NCBI RefSeq assembly: GCF_029319185.1
Contig: NZ_CP119754.1
Span: 2,046,001-2,110,000 of the forward strand
Length of the DNA: 64,000 nt
Origin: Superficieibacter sp. HKU1
Lineage (GTDB): Bacteria > Pseudomonadota > Gammaproteobacteria > Enterobacterales > Enterobacteriaceae
Reading direction: 5' to 3'
A program made the position numbers and the translations under genes. Positions 18,543 through 27,429 of the stretch are shown here, in pieces; position 1 is the stretch's first letter, and each line of letters opens with the position of its first letter. A model generated the notes under the pieces. That model was given only the letters and a program-made list of their open reading frames with translations, was not told where the DNA came from and ran no database searches.

Positions 18543-19886
18543 TTAAATTACACCCTGCGCCAGCATGGCATCCGCAACTTTGACGAAGCCAGCGATATTT
18601 GCGCCACGTACGTAATGCGTCTGCTTGCCTTCCCCGCCGTATTCGACGCAGGCATGGTGGATATCAAGCATAATATGGTGCAGGCGGGCATCCACTTTCT
18701 CGGCTTTCCAGCCCATGCGCGCCGCGTTCTGCGCCATTTCCAGACCCGATGTCGCCACGCCACCTGCGTTGGCCGCTTTACCCGGCGCAAACAGGACGCC
18801 AGCGTCCAGGAACAGATCGGTCGCTTCGATGGTGGTCGGCATGTTGGCACCTTCCGCCACCGCTTTTACGCCGTTGGCGATAAGCTGGCGAGCCGCATCA
18901 ACATCCAGTTCGTTCTGGGTGGCGCACGGCAGGGCGATGTCTACCGGTACGTTCCATGGCTGCTGGCCTTCAAGGTAGGTTAAGCCAAACTCTTTCGCGT
19001 AGGCGGCTACGCGGCCATCGCGGCTGGCTTTAATTTCCACCAGACGCGCCAGTTTTTCAGCGGTAAAGCCCGCTTCATCGACGACCGTGCCGCTGGAGTC
19101 GGAGGCGGTAATCACCCGGGCGCCCAGCGACATGGCTTTTTCAATAGCATACTGCGCAACGTTGCCGGAACCGGATACCGCGACGCGCATGCCTTCGAAA
19201 CCAAGGCCATGACGCTTCAGCATCGCATCGGTGAAGTACACCAGCCCGTAGCCGGTCGCTTCCGGGCGGATCAGGCTGCCGCCAAACGAGAGACCCTTGC
19301 CGGTAAAGACGCAGGCGGTGTTGTTGGAGAGCTTCTTCATCATGCCCGCCATAAAGCCGACTTCGCGTCCTCCCACGCCGATATCACCTGCCGGAACGTC
19401 AGTATCCGGGCCAAGGTGGCGATACAATTCGGTCATCAACGCCTGGCAGAAGCGCATGACTTCCCCATCGCTTTTACCTTTCGGATCGAAATCGCTACCG
19501 CCTTTCCCCCCGCCCATCGGCAGAGTGGTTAGCGCATTTTTGAACGTCTGTTCAAAGCCGAGGAATTTCAGAATGGACAGGTTTACGGTCGGATGGAAAC
19601 GCATACCGCCTTTGAAAGGGCCGATGGCAGAGCTGAACTGCACGCGCCAGGCGCGGTTGACCTGAACCTGATTGCGGTCATCAACCCACACGACACGAAA
19701 CTGAATCACGCGTTCGGGTTCAACCAGTCTTTCCAGCAGCGACATGTCGCGATAGCGGGGATTCTGTTCCAGGAACGGCCATAACGTTGTCATAACTTCA
19801 CGCACGGCCTGAGCGAATTCTTTTTGCTCTGGATCGCGCTGCTGTACGCGGGCAAGAAAAGTTTCCAGAGAGCGTGTCTGATCCAT
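18543..19886 (-). CDS. gdhA: GdhA, NADP-specific glutamate dehydrogenase
   Basis: A 447-residue enzyme that aminates 2-oxoglutarate to glutamate with NADPH. The substrate-binding lysines are in GPFKGGMRFHP and PMGGGKGGSDFDPKGKS, and the Rossmann loop is VSGSGNVAQYA. Full family length. It is a single-gene unit, with a ribosome site AAGAGGATC before the ATG and a divergent ynjH upstream. Confidence 0.98.
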   Translation of the reverse strand: MDQTRSLETFLARVQQRDPEQKEFAQAVREVMTTLWPFLEQNPRYRDMSLLERLVEPERVIQFRVVWVDDRNQVQVNRAWRVQFSSAIGPFKGGMRFHPTVNLSILKFLGFEQTFKNALTTLPMGGGKGGSDFDPKGKSDGEVMRFCQALMTELYRHLGPDTDVPAGDIGVGGREVGFMAGMMKKLSNNTACVFTGKGLSFGGSLIRPEATGYGLVYFTDAMLKRHGLGFEGMRVAVSGSGNVAQYAIEKAMSLGARVITASDSSGTVVDEAGFTAEKLARLVEIKASRDGRVAAYAKEFGLTYLEGQQPWNVPVDIALPCATQNELDVDAARQLIANGVKAVAEGANMPTTIEATDLFLDAGVLFAPGKAANAGGVATSGLEMAQNAARMGWKAEKVDARLHHIMLDIHHACVEYGGEGKQTHYVRGANIAGFVKVADAMLAQGVI

Positions 19887-20110
19887 AGATATAAGATCCT
19901 CTTATGATGTGGTGGGTTGTATTTATTATGGTTGCGCTTAAAAAGTGACTGCTTTTCGACTATAACATTCGCGCCCGTGCGGGTTGCAAGAAAAAAATCT
20001 ATCAGAGGGCAAATTTATAATGGCAAGGACATCATAATAAAAAGTGATGACAGCATATTTATCTGCCTTTGGTTATAGTAAGTAATAAATACATTTGGGA
20101 ATTAAATAAT

Positions 20111-20386
20111 ATGAAGACTATTATCGCTGTCGCGCTTTTTGCCCTGAGCAGTACTATAACGCTGGCAGACCAGCGAATTCGCCCTGATGTCGAGGTGAAT
20201 GTACCTCCTGAAGTCTTCAGCTCCAGCGGTCAACGTGCGCAGCCCTGCAACCAGTGCTGCATCTATCAGGATCAAAATTATTCTGAGGGCGCGGTGATTA
20301 AAACCGAAGGGGTATTGCTCCAGTGCCAGCGCGATGAAAAGACCCTCAGCACGCATCCGCTGGTCTGGCGGCGCGTAAAAGCATAA
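20111..20386 (+). CDS. ynjH: YnjH, small exported DUF1496 protein
   Basis: A 91-residue protein with an N-terminal signal sequence (residues 1-19) and a conserved core RPDVEVNVPPEVFSS. It carries a CNQCC cysteine cluster and VLLQCQRDEKTLSTHPLVWRRVK, matching E. coli YnjH. The function is unknown. The start is placed at ATG 20111, not the in-frame 20069, because only the former gives a normal signal peptide. Its 3' end overlaps the convergent nudG by 41 bp. Confidence 0.9.
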   Translation: MKTIIAVALFALSSTITLADQRIRPDVEVNVPPEVFSSSGQRAQPCNQCCIYQDQNYSEGAVIKTEGVLLQCQRDEKTLSTHPLVWRRVKA

Positions 20387-20759
20387 ACGCCTCTAATAAT
20401 GGAATGTCGGCAGGTGCCAGCGGGTAGTCCCGCGCCTGCTCAGGCGTGCACCAGATCAGCGTCTGGTGTTCGTAAGCGGTTAAGGTGCCGCTAAACTGCG
20501 GGACGTGCCAGCCATGAAGGTGGATCATCCGGCCTGCGACGTCGCGCTGATGACTGGCGACATACCTTCCCACCGTTGCATCAATCCCCAGTTCTTCCCG
20601 CAGTTCACGAATCAGGGCCTGCGGCTGCGTTTCGCCCGGCTCAACTTTTCCGCCTGCAAATTCCCACAACCCCGCTTGATCGGCGTTTTCAGCGCGCTGC
20701 GCGAGCAAAATTTTGCCATCACGTTCAATAATGGCAGCAACCACGTCGAGAATTTTCAT
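20346..20759 (-). CDS. nudG: NudG, CTP pyrophosphohydrolase / oxidised nucleotide hydrolase
   Basis: A 137-residue Nudix hydrolase. The Nudix box GGKVEPGETQPQALIRELREELGI is complete, with the REExxEE-type metal-binding glutamates. The family hydrolyses pyrimidine and oxidised nucleotides such as 5-hydroxy-CTP. The start is at ATG 20757-20759 (MKILDVVAAII). A TTG start four codons upstream is possible but not conserved. Confidence 0.94.
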   Translation of the reverse strand: MKILDVVAAIIERDGKILLAQRAENADQAGLWEFAGGKVEPGETQPQALIRELREELGIDATVGRYVASHQRDVAGRMIHLHGWHVPQFSGTLTAYEHQTLIWCTPEQARDYPLAPADIPLLEAFMLLRAARPADAC

Positions 20760-20837
20760 CGTCTTCGTCAATGTTTAACAGCAGAAAAAAGCATAGTATC
20801 GTTATCTTTGCTTGACCTGAAGTCTCTGGAGTACGCG

Positions 20838-21407
20838 TTGAACGATCCACACCCGTGGGTAAGCCCACTGAACCACATTCCCGCCAGTCTTAAGCCTCTG
20901 ACAATGACCCAGAAAAAGCATTACGGCGACGTGTTGCATCCGACACGCTGGTGGGGAAGAATGCCGTTCCTGTTCTGGCTGGTGGCGCTATTCGTTGGAT
21001 TTCTGGAACGCAGGCGCGCCCGCCTGACGCCGGTCATGCGAGCGTTGCTGATGACGCGGGTATCTCAGGTATGCCGCTGCGCATTTTGCATTGATGCCAA
21101 CAGTCTGCGACTGGCACAACGGTGCGGCGCGACCGAGAAAGTGTTCGACGTGGCGAGGTGGCAGGGATCTTCCCTGTTTAGTGACGATGAGCGCGTGGCG
21201 CTGGCCTACGCCGATGCCATGACCGCCACGCCACCCTGCGTGAATGAGACGTTAAAAGCGAGAATGAAACAGTACTTTTCAGATGATGCGATTGCGGAAA
21301 TGACCGCGCTTATCGCTTTTCAGAATCTCTCCGCCCGCTTTAATGCCGCGCTGGATATTCCTTCGCAGGGGTTATGCGACAGCATAACAGGAGCGCCGGA
21401 TGCTTGA
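20838..21407 (+). CDS. ynjA: YnjA-like carboxymuconolactone decarboxylase-family protein
   Basis: A 189-residue protein with an AhpD/CMD-like fold. The motif CRCAFCIDANSLRL contains the redox-type CxxC, and FQNLSARFNAALDIPSQGLC is the conserved tail. Similarity to E. coli YnjA is clear over the whole length (HYGDVL-RWWGRMPF-LVALFVGFLERRR). The start is a TTG at 20838 with TGGAG just upstream; no in-frame ATG fits better. It overlaps the start of ynjF by 8 bp, implying translational coupling. In E. coli ynjA lies upstream of ynjB, so its location here differs. Confidence 0.85.
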   Translation: MNDPHPWVSPLNHIPASLKPLTMTQKKHYGDVLHPTRWWGRMPFLFWLVALFVGFLERRRARLTPVMRALLMTRVSQVCRCAFCIDANSLRLAQRCGATEKVFDVARWQGSSLFSDDERVALAYADAMTATPPCVNETLKARMKQYFSDDAIAEMTALIAFQNLSARFNAALDIPSQGLCDSITGAPDA

Positions 21408-22011
21408 CCGTCATCTTCATCCGCGCGTCAAACCGTTTTTGCACCGTTGCGCGACGTTAATCGATAAACCCGGGATCACCCCGGATGGAATAACGCTGAC
21501 CGGCTTTGCGATTAGCGTACTGACGCTGCCATTCCTGGCATTGGGCTGGTATCCGGCAGCGCTGGTCACCATTATCCTGAATCGTCTGCTGGATGGACTG
21601 GACGGTGCGCTGGCGCGGCGCAGAGGGTTAACCGACGCGGGCGGGTTTCTGGATATTACCCTCGATTTTCTCTTCTACGCGCTGGTGCCGTTTGGCTTTA
21701 TTCTGGCGGATCCCCTGCACAATGCGCTGGCGGGAAGCTGGTTACTGTTTGCCTTTATCGGTACCGGCAGCAGTTTTCTGGCGTTTGCCGCGCTGGCGGC
21801 TAAGCATCAGATTGATAACCCCGGCTACGCGCACAAATCGTTTTACTACCTTGGTGGACTGACCGAAGGCACGGAGACCCTGTTGTTGTTTATCCTCAGC
21901 TGTCTCTTTCCTCACTATTTTGCGGTGCTGGCGTGGATTTTTGGCGCGCTGTGCTGGCTCACGACATGTAATCGGCTATGGGCAGGGTATGTAACGCTGA
22001 GAGCATATTAA
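21400..22011 (+). CDS. ynjF: YnjF, CDP-alcohol phosphatidyltransferase family membrane protein
   Basis: A 203-residue inner-membrane protein. It carries the CDP-alcohol phosphotransferase signature DGLDGALARRRGLTDAGGF plus LDITLD at residues 66-88, with the four metal-binding aspartates. About five or six hydrophobic segments follow. The family moves a phospho-alcohol head group between CDP and an acceptor; the substrate of YnjF is not established. It is coupled to the upstream ynjA-like gene. Confidence 0.92.
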   Translation: MLDRHLHPRVKPFLHRCATLIDKPGITPDGITLTGFAISVLTLPFLALGWYPAALVTIILNRLLDGLDGALARRRGLTDAGGFLDITLDFLFYALVPFGFILADPLHNALAGSWLLFAFIGTGSSFLAFAALAAKHQIDNPGYAHKSFYYLGGLTEGTETLLLFILSCLFPHYFAVLAWIFGALCWLTTCNRLWAGYVTLRAY

Positions 22012-22020
22012 GCCGCGCTC

Positions 22021-22041
22021 GCCGGGAGTTTGCCTCCCGGC
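22021..22041. terminator. Bidirectional terminator hairpin ynjF / ynjE
   Basis: The perfect 8 bp stem GCCGGGAG and CTCCCGGC with a 5-base loop lies between the convergent stops of ynjF and ynjE. Confidence 0.65.
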
Positions 22042-22053
22042 TGACGCCGTTAA

Positions 22054-23352
22054 CTAGTCCGGTTGACGTGCGCCGGTGACGACCGGATTTTTCGGATCGC
22101 TGCTCCATTCATACCAGCCGCCGTCATACACCGAAATGTGTTTCCAGCCCATTGCACGGGCATACATAAAGGTTTCAGAGGCGCGCCAGCCGGTGCCACA
22201 GTAAAAGGCCACCTGTTGATCCGGCGTAATATTCCATTGTTTCCACATCGCTGCAACATCCTCCGCGCTGCGCATGGTGCCGTCAGGATTATGGAAATCT
22301 TCCATATGGGTGGAGTCGCTTCCCGCATGGCCCCAGCGCGCCCCGGCAATCTCACCTTTGGGCTTGATGTAGCTGTAGCCGCTGGTGGTGCCGATAAATT
22401 CAGGCCACGAGCGAATACTGACCAGCGAGGCATCCTGGCGATGGAGCAGGCCGCGCGCCTGTTCCATGTTCAGCATCAGCTGCGGCGCGCCCGGAATGGT
22501 GATGCCAAAATCAGGCTCGGGTTTGACCCGGGCCGGGGTACCGCGTTTTACCGGCAGCCCGGCATCGGACCAGGCTTGCCAGCCGCCGTCGAGCAGACGG
22601 ACATCTTTTACGCCGGCATAAAGCATAATTTGCGCTACGCGCGCGGCGGCATAGACATCGCGACCATAGAGGATCACCGTCGTGTCATGCCGAATACCGT
22701 GTTTAGCCAGCACCGTCTTCAACTGGTCATCGGAGACTTTATTCCACAGTGGTTCGCTTTCGACTTCGTTAGTATCGATATATCCGGCACCCGGGATGTG
22801 GCTCAACAGATAATATTTCGGCGCTCCCCAACCCGCTTCGATGACTTTCCAGTCTCCGGCAGGTTTGGCTACCACGCTCTTGCCCTGCTCCAGGTCGTAT
22901 AGCCACTGCGGATAGACCAGCTGTTCAAAGTGCGGCAGTTTTTGCAGCCGGGCGGGGTTCTGTAAGGCGTCGCTTAACGTCACGATGTGGTTCAGACCGG
23001 CTTTTTGCAGCCGCGCCTTCACCGCCTGAATATCATTATCACTGCCATACAGCGCGACAGGGGCGGTGGCTGTTAATTGATGCTGCTGCACCCAGGCGCT
23101 GAGCTGCTGGTCGCTCATATTATCGAGCCAACTGGCGGACAGATTAAGCGCTGTGGGTTCATGCCCGGAAGGGCCGTTCAGCGATTGTGGCCAGCCGTTA
23201 TAAAAGGCGCTGGGGCGAGTATCGATAACCGTCCCGTGCTGTTGCCCGAGTTGGTTAACATTGAGCGTCTGCGTCATTTCAGTAGCCCAGGAAGACGCGC
23301 AGGCAAGACCTGAAGCGAAGGTCAGCGCGGTCAGTTGAGAAACACGTTTCAT
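22054..23352 (-). CDS. ynjE: YnjE, triple-rhodanese thiosulfate sulfurtransferase
   Basis: A 432-residue protein with a signal peptide (residues 1-23, ending SSWA) and three rhodanese domains. Only the last carries the catalytic loop with Cys (AFYCGTGWRASE); the earlier domains have lost it (VALYGSDND, VILYGRDVY). E. coli YnjE works as a sulfurtransferase, possibly with MoeB-type partners. It lies 87 bp downstream of ynjD on the same strand and may be part of the same transcript. Confidence 0.95.
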   Translation of the reverse strand: MKRVSQLTALTFASGLACASSWATEMTQTLNVNQLGQQHGTVIDTRPSAFYNGWPQSLNGPSGHEPTALNLSASWLDNMSDQQLSAWVQQHQLTATAPVALYGSDNDIQAVKARLQKAGLNHIVTLSDALQNPARLQKLPHFEQLVYPQWLYDLEQGKSVVAKPAGDWKVIEAGWGAPKYYLLSHIPGAGYIDTNEVESEPLWNKVSDDQLKTVLAKHGIRHDTTVILYGRDVYAAARVAQIMLYAGVKDVRLLDGGWQAWSDAGLPVKRGTPARVKPEPDFGITIPGAPQLMLNMEQARGLLHRQDASLVSIRSWPEFIGTTSGYSYIKPKGEIAGARWGHAGSDSTHMEDFHNPDGTMRSAEDVAAMWKQWNITPDQQVAFYCGTGWRASETFMYARAMGWKHISVYDGGWYEWSSDPKNPVVTGARQPD

Positions 23353-23439
23353 CGAAAAGCCTGACAGTAAAAAACCAGGGCGTTATTCTGTGCCTGCTTT
23401 CCACCCAAAACATTGCGTTAACGCAGTTTGTCAGCATAT

Positions 23440-24072
23440 TCATGCCCCGCTCATCCTGTGGATCACCTGGCCGCCAGCGGGAATGTCTTGTTGGTCATGG
23501 GTAACCTGCAACACCGGAATACGCAGCCGGCGCACCTCGTCAAAAACCCACTGCCGAAAATCTGCGCGCAGTGCGCTGTCGAGACGGCTGAAAGGCTCAT
23601 CGAGCAGCAGCGCCCGGGGCTGAGCCAGCAGGGCGCGTAGCAGGGCAATCCGCGCCCGCTGCCCGCCGGAGAGTGAAGCCGGATCGCGCGCGTAAAACCC
23701 GGCCATTCCGGCGCGCTCCAGAGTCTGTTGAACGCTGTCGCGCCGTGCGGCCCCCTTCACGCTGGCAGGCAGCGCCAGCAGCAGATTTTGCCCAACGCTG
23801 AAATGATCAAACAACAGCGCATCCTGAAATAAAATGCCAATCTGCCGTTGCGCGGTCGGCAGAGGGTCAATGCGTTGGTGATTAAGCCACAGCTCGCCGC
23901 TGGCCTGAAACTGCGGCGGAAGCGCACCCACCATCCAGGCCAGTAGCGTGGATTTGCCGCTGCCGGACGGTGCCATCAGGGTCGCAATATCACCGTTTTC
24001 AACCGTGAAGCTCAGGTTGGTAAGCAGCGGCGCAGGACCAAGGTGCAAGGAGAAATCGTGAAGGCGGAGCAT
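23440..24072 (-). CDS. ynjD: YnjD, ABC transporter ATP-binding protein
   Basis: A 210-residue ATPase. Walker A is APSGSGKSTLL, the signature is LSGGQRARIAL, Walker B is ALLLDEPFSRLD and the switch His is in VTHDQQ. It powers the YnjBC importer. Its ATG directly abuts the ynjC stop (TAA then ATG), implying coupled translation. The substrate is not established; the family resembles thiamin and iron-type importers. Confidence 0.94.
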   Translation of the reverse strand: MLRLHDFSLHLGPAPLLTNLSFTVENGDIATLMAPSGSGKSTLLAWMVGALPPQFQASGELWLNHQRIDPLPTAQRQIGILFQDALLFDHFSVGQNLLLALPASVKGAARRDSVQQTLERAGMAGFYARDPASLSGGQRARIALLRALLAQPRALLLDEPFSRLDSALRADFRQWVFDEVRRLRIPVLQVTHDQQDIPAGGQVIHRMSGA

Positions 24073-25608
24073 TTAGCGGAGTCCCTGTCGTTTTGAGCCA
24101 ATCCAGGTTGAGAATAACGCCACCAGCGCGAACACCAGCAGCGGTAATAACAACTGTGCCAGGGCCTGCGTTGCCAGTAGGGTATTGCTGCCACCGCTAG
24201 TAAGCGCCACCGCCTCGGTGGTGAGCGTGGGAAAATGTCCTGCCCCGAGCCATAAAGTGGGCATATATTGCGCGATGCTGACCGAGAAGCCCACGGCGAA
24301 GGCCAGCAGCGCCGGGCGCACCAGCAGCGGGCATTTCACGCAGCAGAAGATCCTGCTGCGCGACCAGCCGAGGGTTTGCGCCACCAGGATCAGGCGCGGA
24401 TCCATCCGTTGCCAGGCCGGTTTAAGTGCAAAGAGCATCCACGGCAGCACCCACAGCAGATGCCCCCAGATAACGGTCAGAAACAGGCCGTCGCGATTGA
24501 ACCACAGCGCCAGATGGTATTGCCCGGCCACCAGCGGCAGGGCGGGAAGAATGACGGGCAGCCAGACCCAGCGGTGGCCGCGCTGCGGTCCCCATTCCAG
24601 CCAGAGCAAAATCACCAGCAGACCAGCCATACTGGAGGCGAGCCCTGCTTGCAGGCTATTCACAAACGCGTCGGGATTGATCGACGAAACCTGAGCCATG
24701 AATGCCAACAGCGCAATGCACAGCACGCCAGCCAGCGGCAGCAGCAGCGAGAGCGCTGTTCCCGGTAGCGGCGATGAACTACGGTGGCGCACGCCGCGGG
24801 GTGTCGCAGCGATCCGCCGCCAGCCGCGCCACAGCAGATAGCCGACCAGCATGAGCGCACCGAGTAAGAAGATCAGCAACAGACTGCCCAGCGTGCCTTT
24901 GACCTGCTGCCCGGCATCGCCCTGGTTCAACCATTGCCAGCACAATACGGCAAGCGTCGGCGGATTACCCGGCCCAAGAATAATTCCCACATCCACCGCA
25001 GACAGTGACCAGGCAGCGATCGCCAGCATGACGGCACCCAGCGCTGGCGCAACCGACGGTAACAGCAATACATTAAGACCTTGCCAGCGACTATAGCCCA
25101 GGGAATCCAGTACGATTACCTGCTGCAAAAGCCGTTTCTCACTGAGCAGTGCGGCGAGGATCCACATCACAAAGGCGCTCTCTTTCACCGCCAGCGTCAG
25201 GCCCAGTCCAACACCATAGCGATCTTCAGGCGCGGTGAAAAAGGGGAGGATGCGATACCATGCTCCACCTTCCGCAAACAGCAGCAGTGCGCTGGTGGCA
25301 AACGCCACGTGGGGAACCGCCATGAGCCACGGCAGGCGGGTATGCAGCCGCTGCCAGCGTGCGCCGGGCCAGAGCGCGACAACCACCACCAGCGCGATAA
25401 GCAGGGCACCCGCCGCGGCAATAATTGTCGAGACGAGCGTAGCCAGCAGCGCCTGCGGCAGTTGCGGATCGCTAAATAGCGCCTGCCAGTGTGCCATCGA
25501 CAGCGCGGGAACCATAAGGGAAGAAATCGCCGGCAGCAGCGGCGAGTAAATTACCGCCATGATGCCCCACAGCAGCAAAATTAACGGGAACCGTAGCGCC
25601 GCAGCCAT
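24073..25608 (-). CDS. ynjC: YnjC, fused ABC transporter permease
   Basis: A 511-residue inner-membrane protein made of two BPD-type permease halves. It has about twelve hydrophobic segments and two EAA-like loops (VLDSLGYSRWQGLNVLLLP and VAQTLGWSRSRIFCCVKCPL) where it would contact the two YnjD subunits. Its start overlaps the ynjB end by 28 bp. Length matches the E. coli protein. Confidence 0.94.
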   Translation of the reverse strand: MAAALRFPLILLLWGIMAVIYSPLLPAISSLMVPALSMAHWQALFSDPQLPQALLATLVSTIIAAAGALLIALVVVVALWPGARWQRLHTRLPWLMAVPHVAFATSALLLFAEGGAWYRILPFFTAPEDRYGVGLGLTLAVKESAFVMWILAALLSEKRLLQQVIVLDSLGYSRWQGLNVLLLPSVAPALGAVMLAIAAWSLSAVDVGIILGPGNPPTLAVLCWQWLNQGDAGQQVKGTLGSLLLIFLLGALMLVGYLLWRGWRRIAATPRGVRHRSSSPLPGTALSLLLPLAGVLCIALLAFMAQVSSINPDAFVNSLQAGLASSMAGLLVILLWLEWGPQRGHRWVWLPVILPALPLVAGQYHLALWFNRDGLFLTVIWGHLLWVLPWMLFALKPAWQRMDPRLILVAQTLGWSRSRIFCCVKCPLLVRPALLAFAVGFSVSIAQYMPTLWLGAGHFPTLTTEAVALTSGGSNTLLATQALAQLLLPLLVFALVALFSTWIGSKRQGLR

Positions 25609-26744
25609 TCTTGCTCCAGCGCATCGACCCAGCCAGCGTGGGGCTCAGGCAGTACAGCGGTTGATTGGGCAGGCATAAACGCGCGTAACGCTTTCCGCTG
25701 CGCGTCCGGTAATGTTTGCGCGTCAAGAACCGACGGATCGCCCCAGTATGCCGGATCGGCTTTGCGCAGCTGCGCATCGGGCGACAGCAGAAAATTAGCG
25801 ACTACTTTTGCCCCGGCGCTGGCACTGGCGTTGGCCGGAATGGTGACGAAATGAACATTGCCCATCATTCCGCTGGAAAAACCAAAACTGTAGCTGGTGT
25901 CGGGCAGCTCGCCGGACGTTATTTTTTGCCGCGCATGGGCTGGATTAAAGGTCATCGACACACGCAGCGTACCGGCGTTAAGCAGAGCATCCATTCGTGC
26001 CGGAGAAGATGGAAAGTCCTTGCCCTTACGCCACAGATGAGGATGCAGCGCGTCGAGATAAGCCCACAGTGGCGCGGTAACCGTCGCGAAGCTGGCCTCG
26101 TCTGGCGCGCGGGTTAACGCGTCCGGCTCCGTGGTTAATGACAGCAGCAACTGCTCAAGAAACGCCGTGCCGGTAAAATCTGGCGGACGGGGATAGGTGA
26201 CGGTGCCCGGATGGTCTTCAGCAAAAGCCAGCAACGCCTGTGGCGTCTGCGGCGGTTCAGGCAGGGTAGCCCGATCAGCGATAAACGTTAGTTGCGCGCC
26301 GCCCCATGGCGATTCCGCCCCGTCTGTCGGAATGGCAAAATCGGTGCTGACCGGTTGCTTTTTATCGACATACCGCCAGTTTGGCAGCGTCTGCGCCCAG
26401 CCGGTTTTAAGTAACCCGGCCTGTTTCAGGGTGCGAAAGTTTTCCCCATTGATCCAGAGTAAATCGACCGAACCGTGAGTCTTCCGTCCGGCGCTGGATT
26501 CTGTCTGAATACGTTTTACCGCATCGGCAGCATCGGAGAGATGGACAACTTTAAGGGTAATGGCGTAATGCGTTTTCATTTCGCCACTGACCCAGTCCAG
26601 ATACTGATTAACGGCATTGTCGCCGCCCCAGGCGTTGAACCATACCGTCTGGCCCTTAGCCTCATCTTTTACGGCCTGCCAGCTTTCAGCGGCATGAAGA
26701 TGGCCTGTCAACAGCAAACTCATCAGCAACACGTTACAACGCAT
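25581..26744 (-). CDS. ynjB: YnjB, ABC transporter substrate-binding protein
   Basis: A 387-residue periplasmic binding protein. The signal peptide is MRCNVLLMSLLLTGHLHA, and the mature start AESWQAVKDEAKGQTVWFNAWGGD resembles E. coli YnjB. The start is ATG 26742-26744, after GGGAG. The longer in-frame start at 26810 would lie inside the upstream gene and spoil the signal peptide. It overlaps the end of the upstream TVP38-type gene by 11 bp. The ligand is unknown. Confidence 0.94.
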   Translation of the reverse strand: MRCNVLLMSLLLTGHLHAAESWQAVKDEAKGQTVWFNAWGGDNAVNQYLDWVSGEMKTHYAITLKVVHLSDAADAVKRIQTESSAGRKTHGSVDLLWINGENFRTLKQAGLLKTGWAQTLPNWRYVDKKQPVSTDFAIPTDGAESPWGGAQLTFIADRATLPEPPQTPQALLAFAEDHPGTVTYPRPPDFTGTAFLEQLLLSLTTEPDALTRAPDEASFATVTAPLWAYLDALHPHLWRKGKDFPSSPARMDALLNAGTLRVSMTFNPAHARQKITSGELPDTSYSFGFSSGMMGNVHFVTIPANASASAGAKVVANFLLSPDAQLRKADPAYWGDPSVLDAQTLPDAQRKALRAFMPAQSTAVLPEPHAGWVDALEQEWLRRYGSR

Positions 26745-27414
26745 GATTTCTCCCGGAAAAACGCGCAACCATCCAGCGTGACGCCAGCGGTAACAGCCCC
26801 AGCAGGGCAAAGGCCGCCAGCATAGCGGGAGAAATAATACTGTGCATTGATGTCAACTGGCTTAACTGACATCCGGCGTTGAGATAAATCAGCGTTGCCG
26901 GCAACATCCCTGCCTGACTGACCCACCAGAAGCGGCGCACGCTGACGCAGGTCAACCCGGACAGCATATTGACCAGGAAAAACGGAAACAGCGGCGTTAA
27001 GCGCAGAGCGAAAAGGTAAAAAATGCCGTCGCGTGCCATTCCCCGGTCGACCATTGCTATCCGATCCGGGAAGCGTTGGGCAACCCAATGGCGCAGCAAA
27101 TAGCGGCTGATCAGCATTGCCAGCGTGGCGCCAAGGGTGGAGGCAAAAGACACCAGTAGCGCGCCTTCCCACAAGCCAAACAGTGCGCCAGCAAGCAGCG
27201 TAAGCAGCGTCGCGCCAGGAATCGACAGGGCAGTCATCAGGGTATATATCAGGAAAAAGATCCCGGCACTCAATAGCGGCGTCTGGTGCTGCCAGTGTGC
27301 CAGCGCCAGATGCGCGTGTTTAAGGTTATCCAGGGTCAGCGAACCCGGGGGCAGAGTGCACACCGCCCCGGCAATAACGATGACCAGCAAACCTGAGAGC
27401 AGGCGTTTTTTCAC
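26734..27414 (-). CDS. TVP38/TMEM64 (YdjX/YdjZ-type) inner-membrane protein
   Basis: A 226-residue protein with about six hydrophobic segments. The VTT/SNARE-associated domain core is visible: LSIPGATLLTLLAGALFG, FASTLGATLAMLISRYLL and FALRLTPLFPFFLVNMLSGL. It resembles E. coli YdjZ and YdjX, and its position before ynjB corresponds to ydjZ, but paralogue identity is uncertain. It starts 15 bp after the xthA stop and overlaps ynjB, so xthA, this gene and ynjBCD may be one transcript. Function unknown; the family is linked to lipid scrambling. Confidence 0.85.
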   Translation of the reverse strand: MKKRLLSGLLVIVIAGAVCTLPPGSLTLDNLKHAHLALAHWQHQTPLLSAGIFFLIYTLMTALSIPGATLLTLLAGALFGLWEGALLVSFASTLGATLAMLISRYLLRHWVAQRFPDRIAMVDRGMARDGIFYLFALRLTPLFPFFLVNMLSGLTCVSVRRFWWVSQAGMLPATLIYLNAGCQLSQLTSMHSIISPAMLAAFALLGLLPLASRWMVARFSGRNHAL

Positions 27415-27429
27415 AATTATTCTGGTTCG

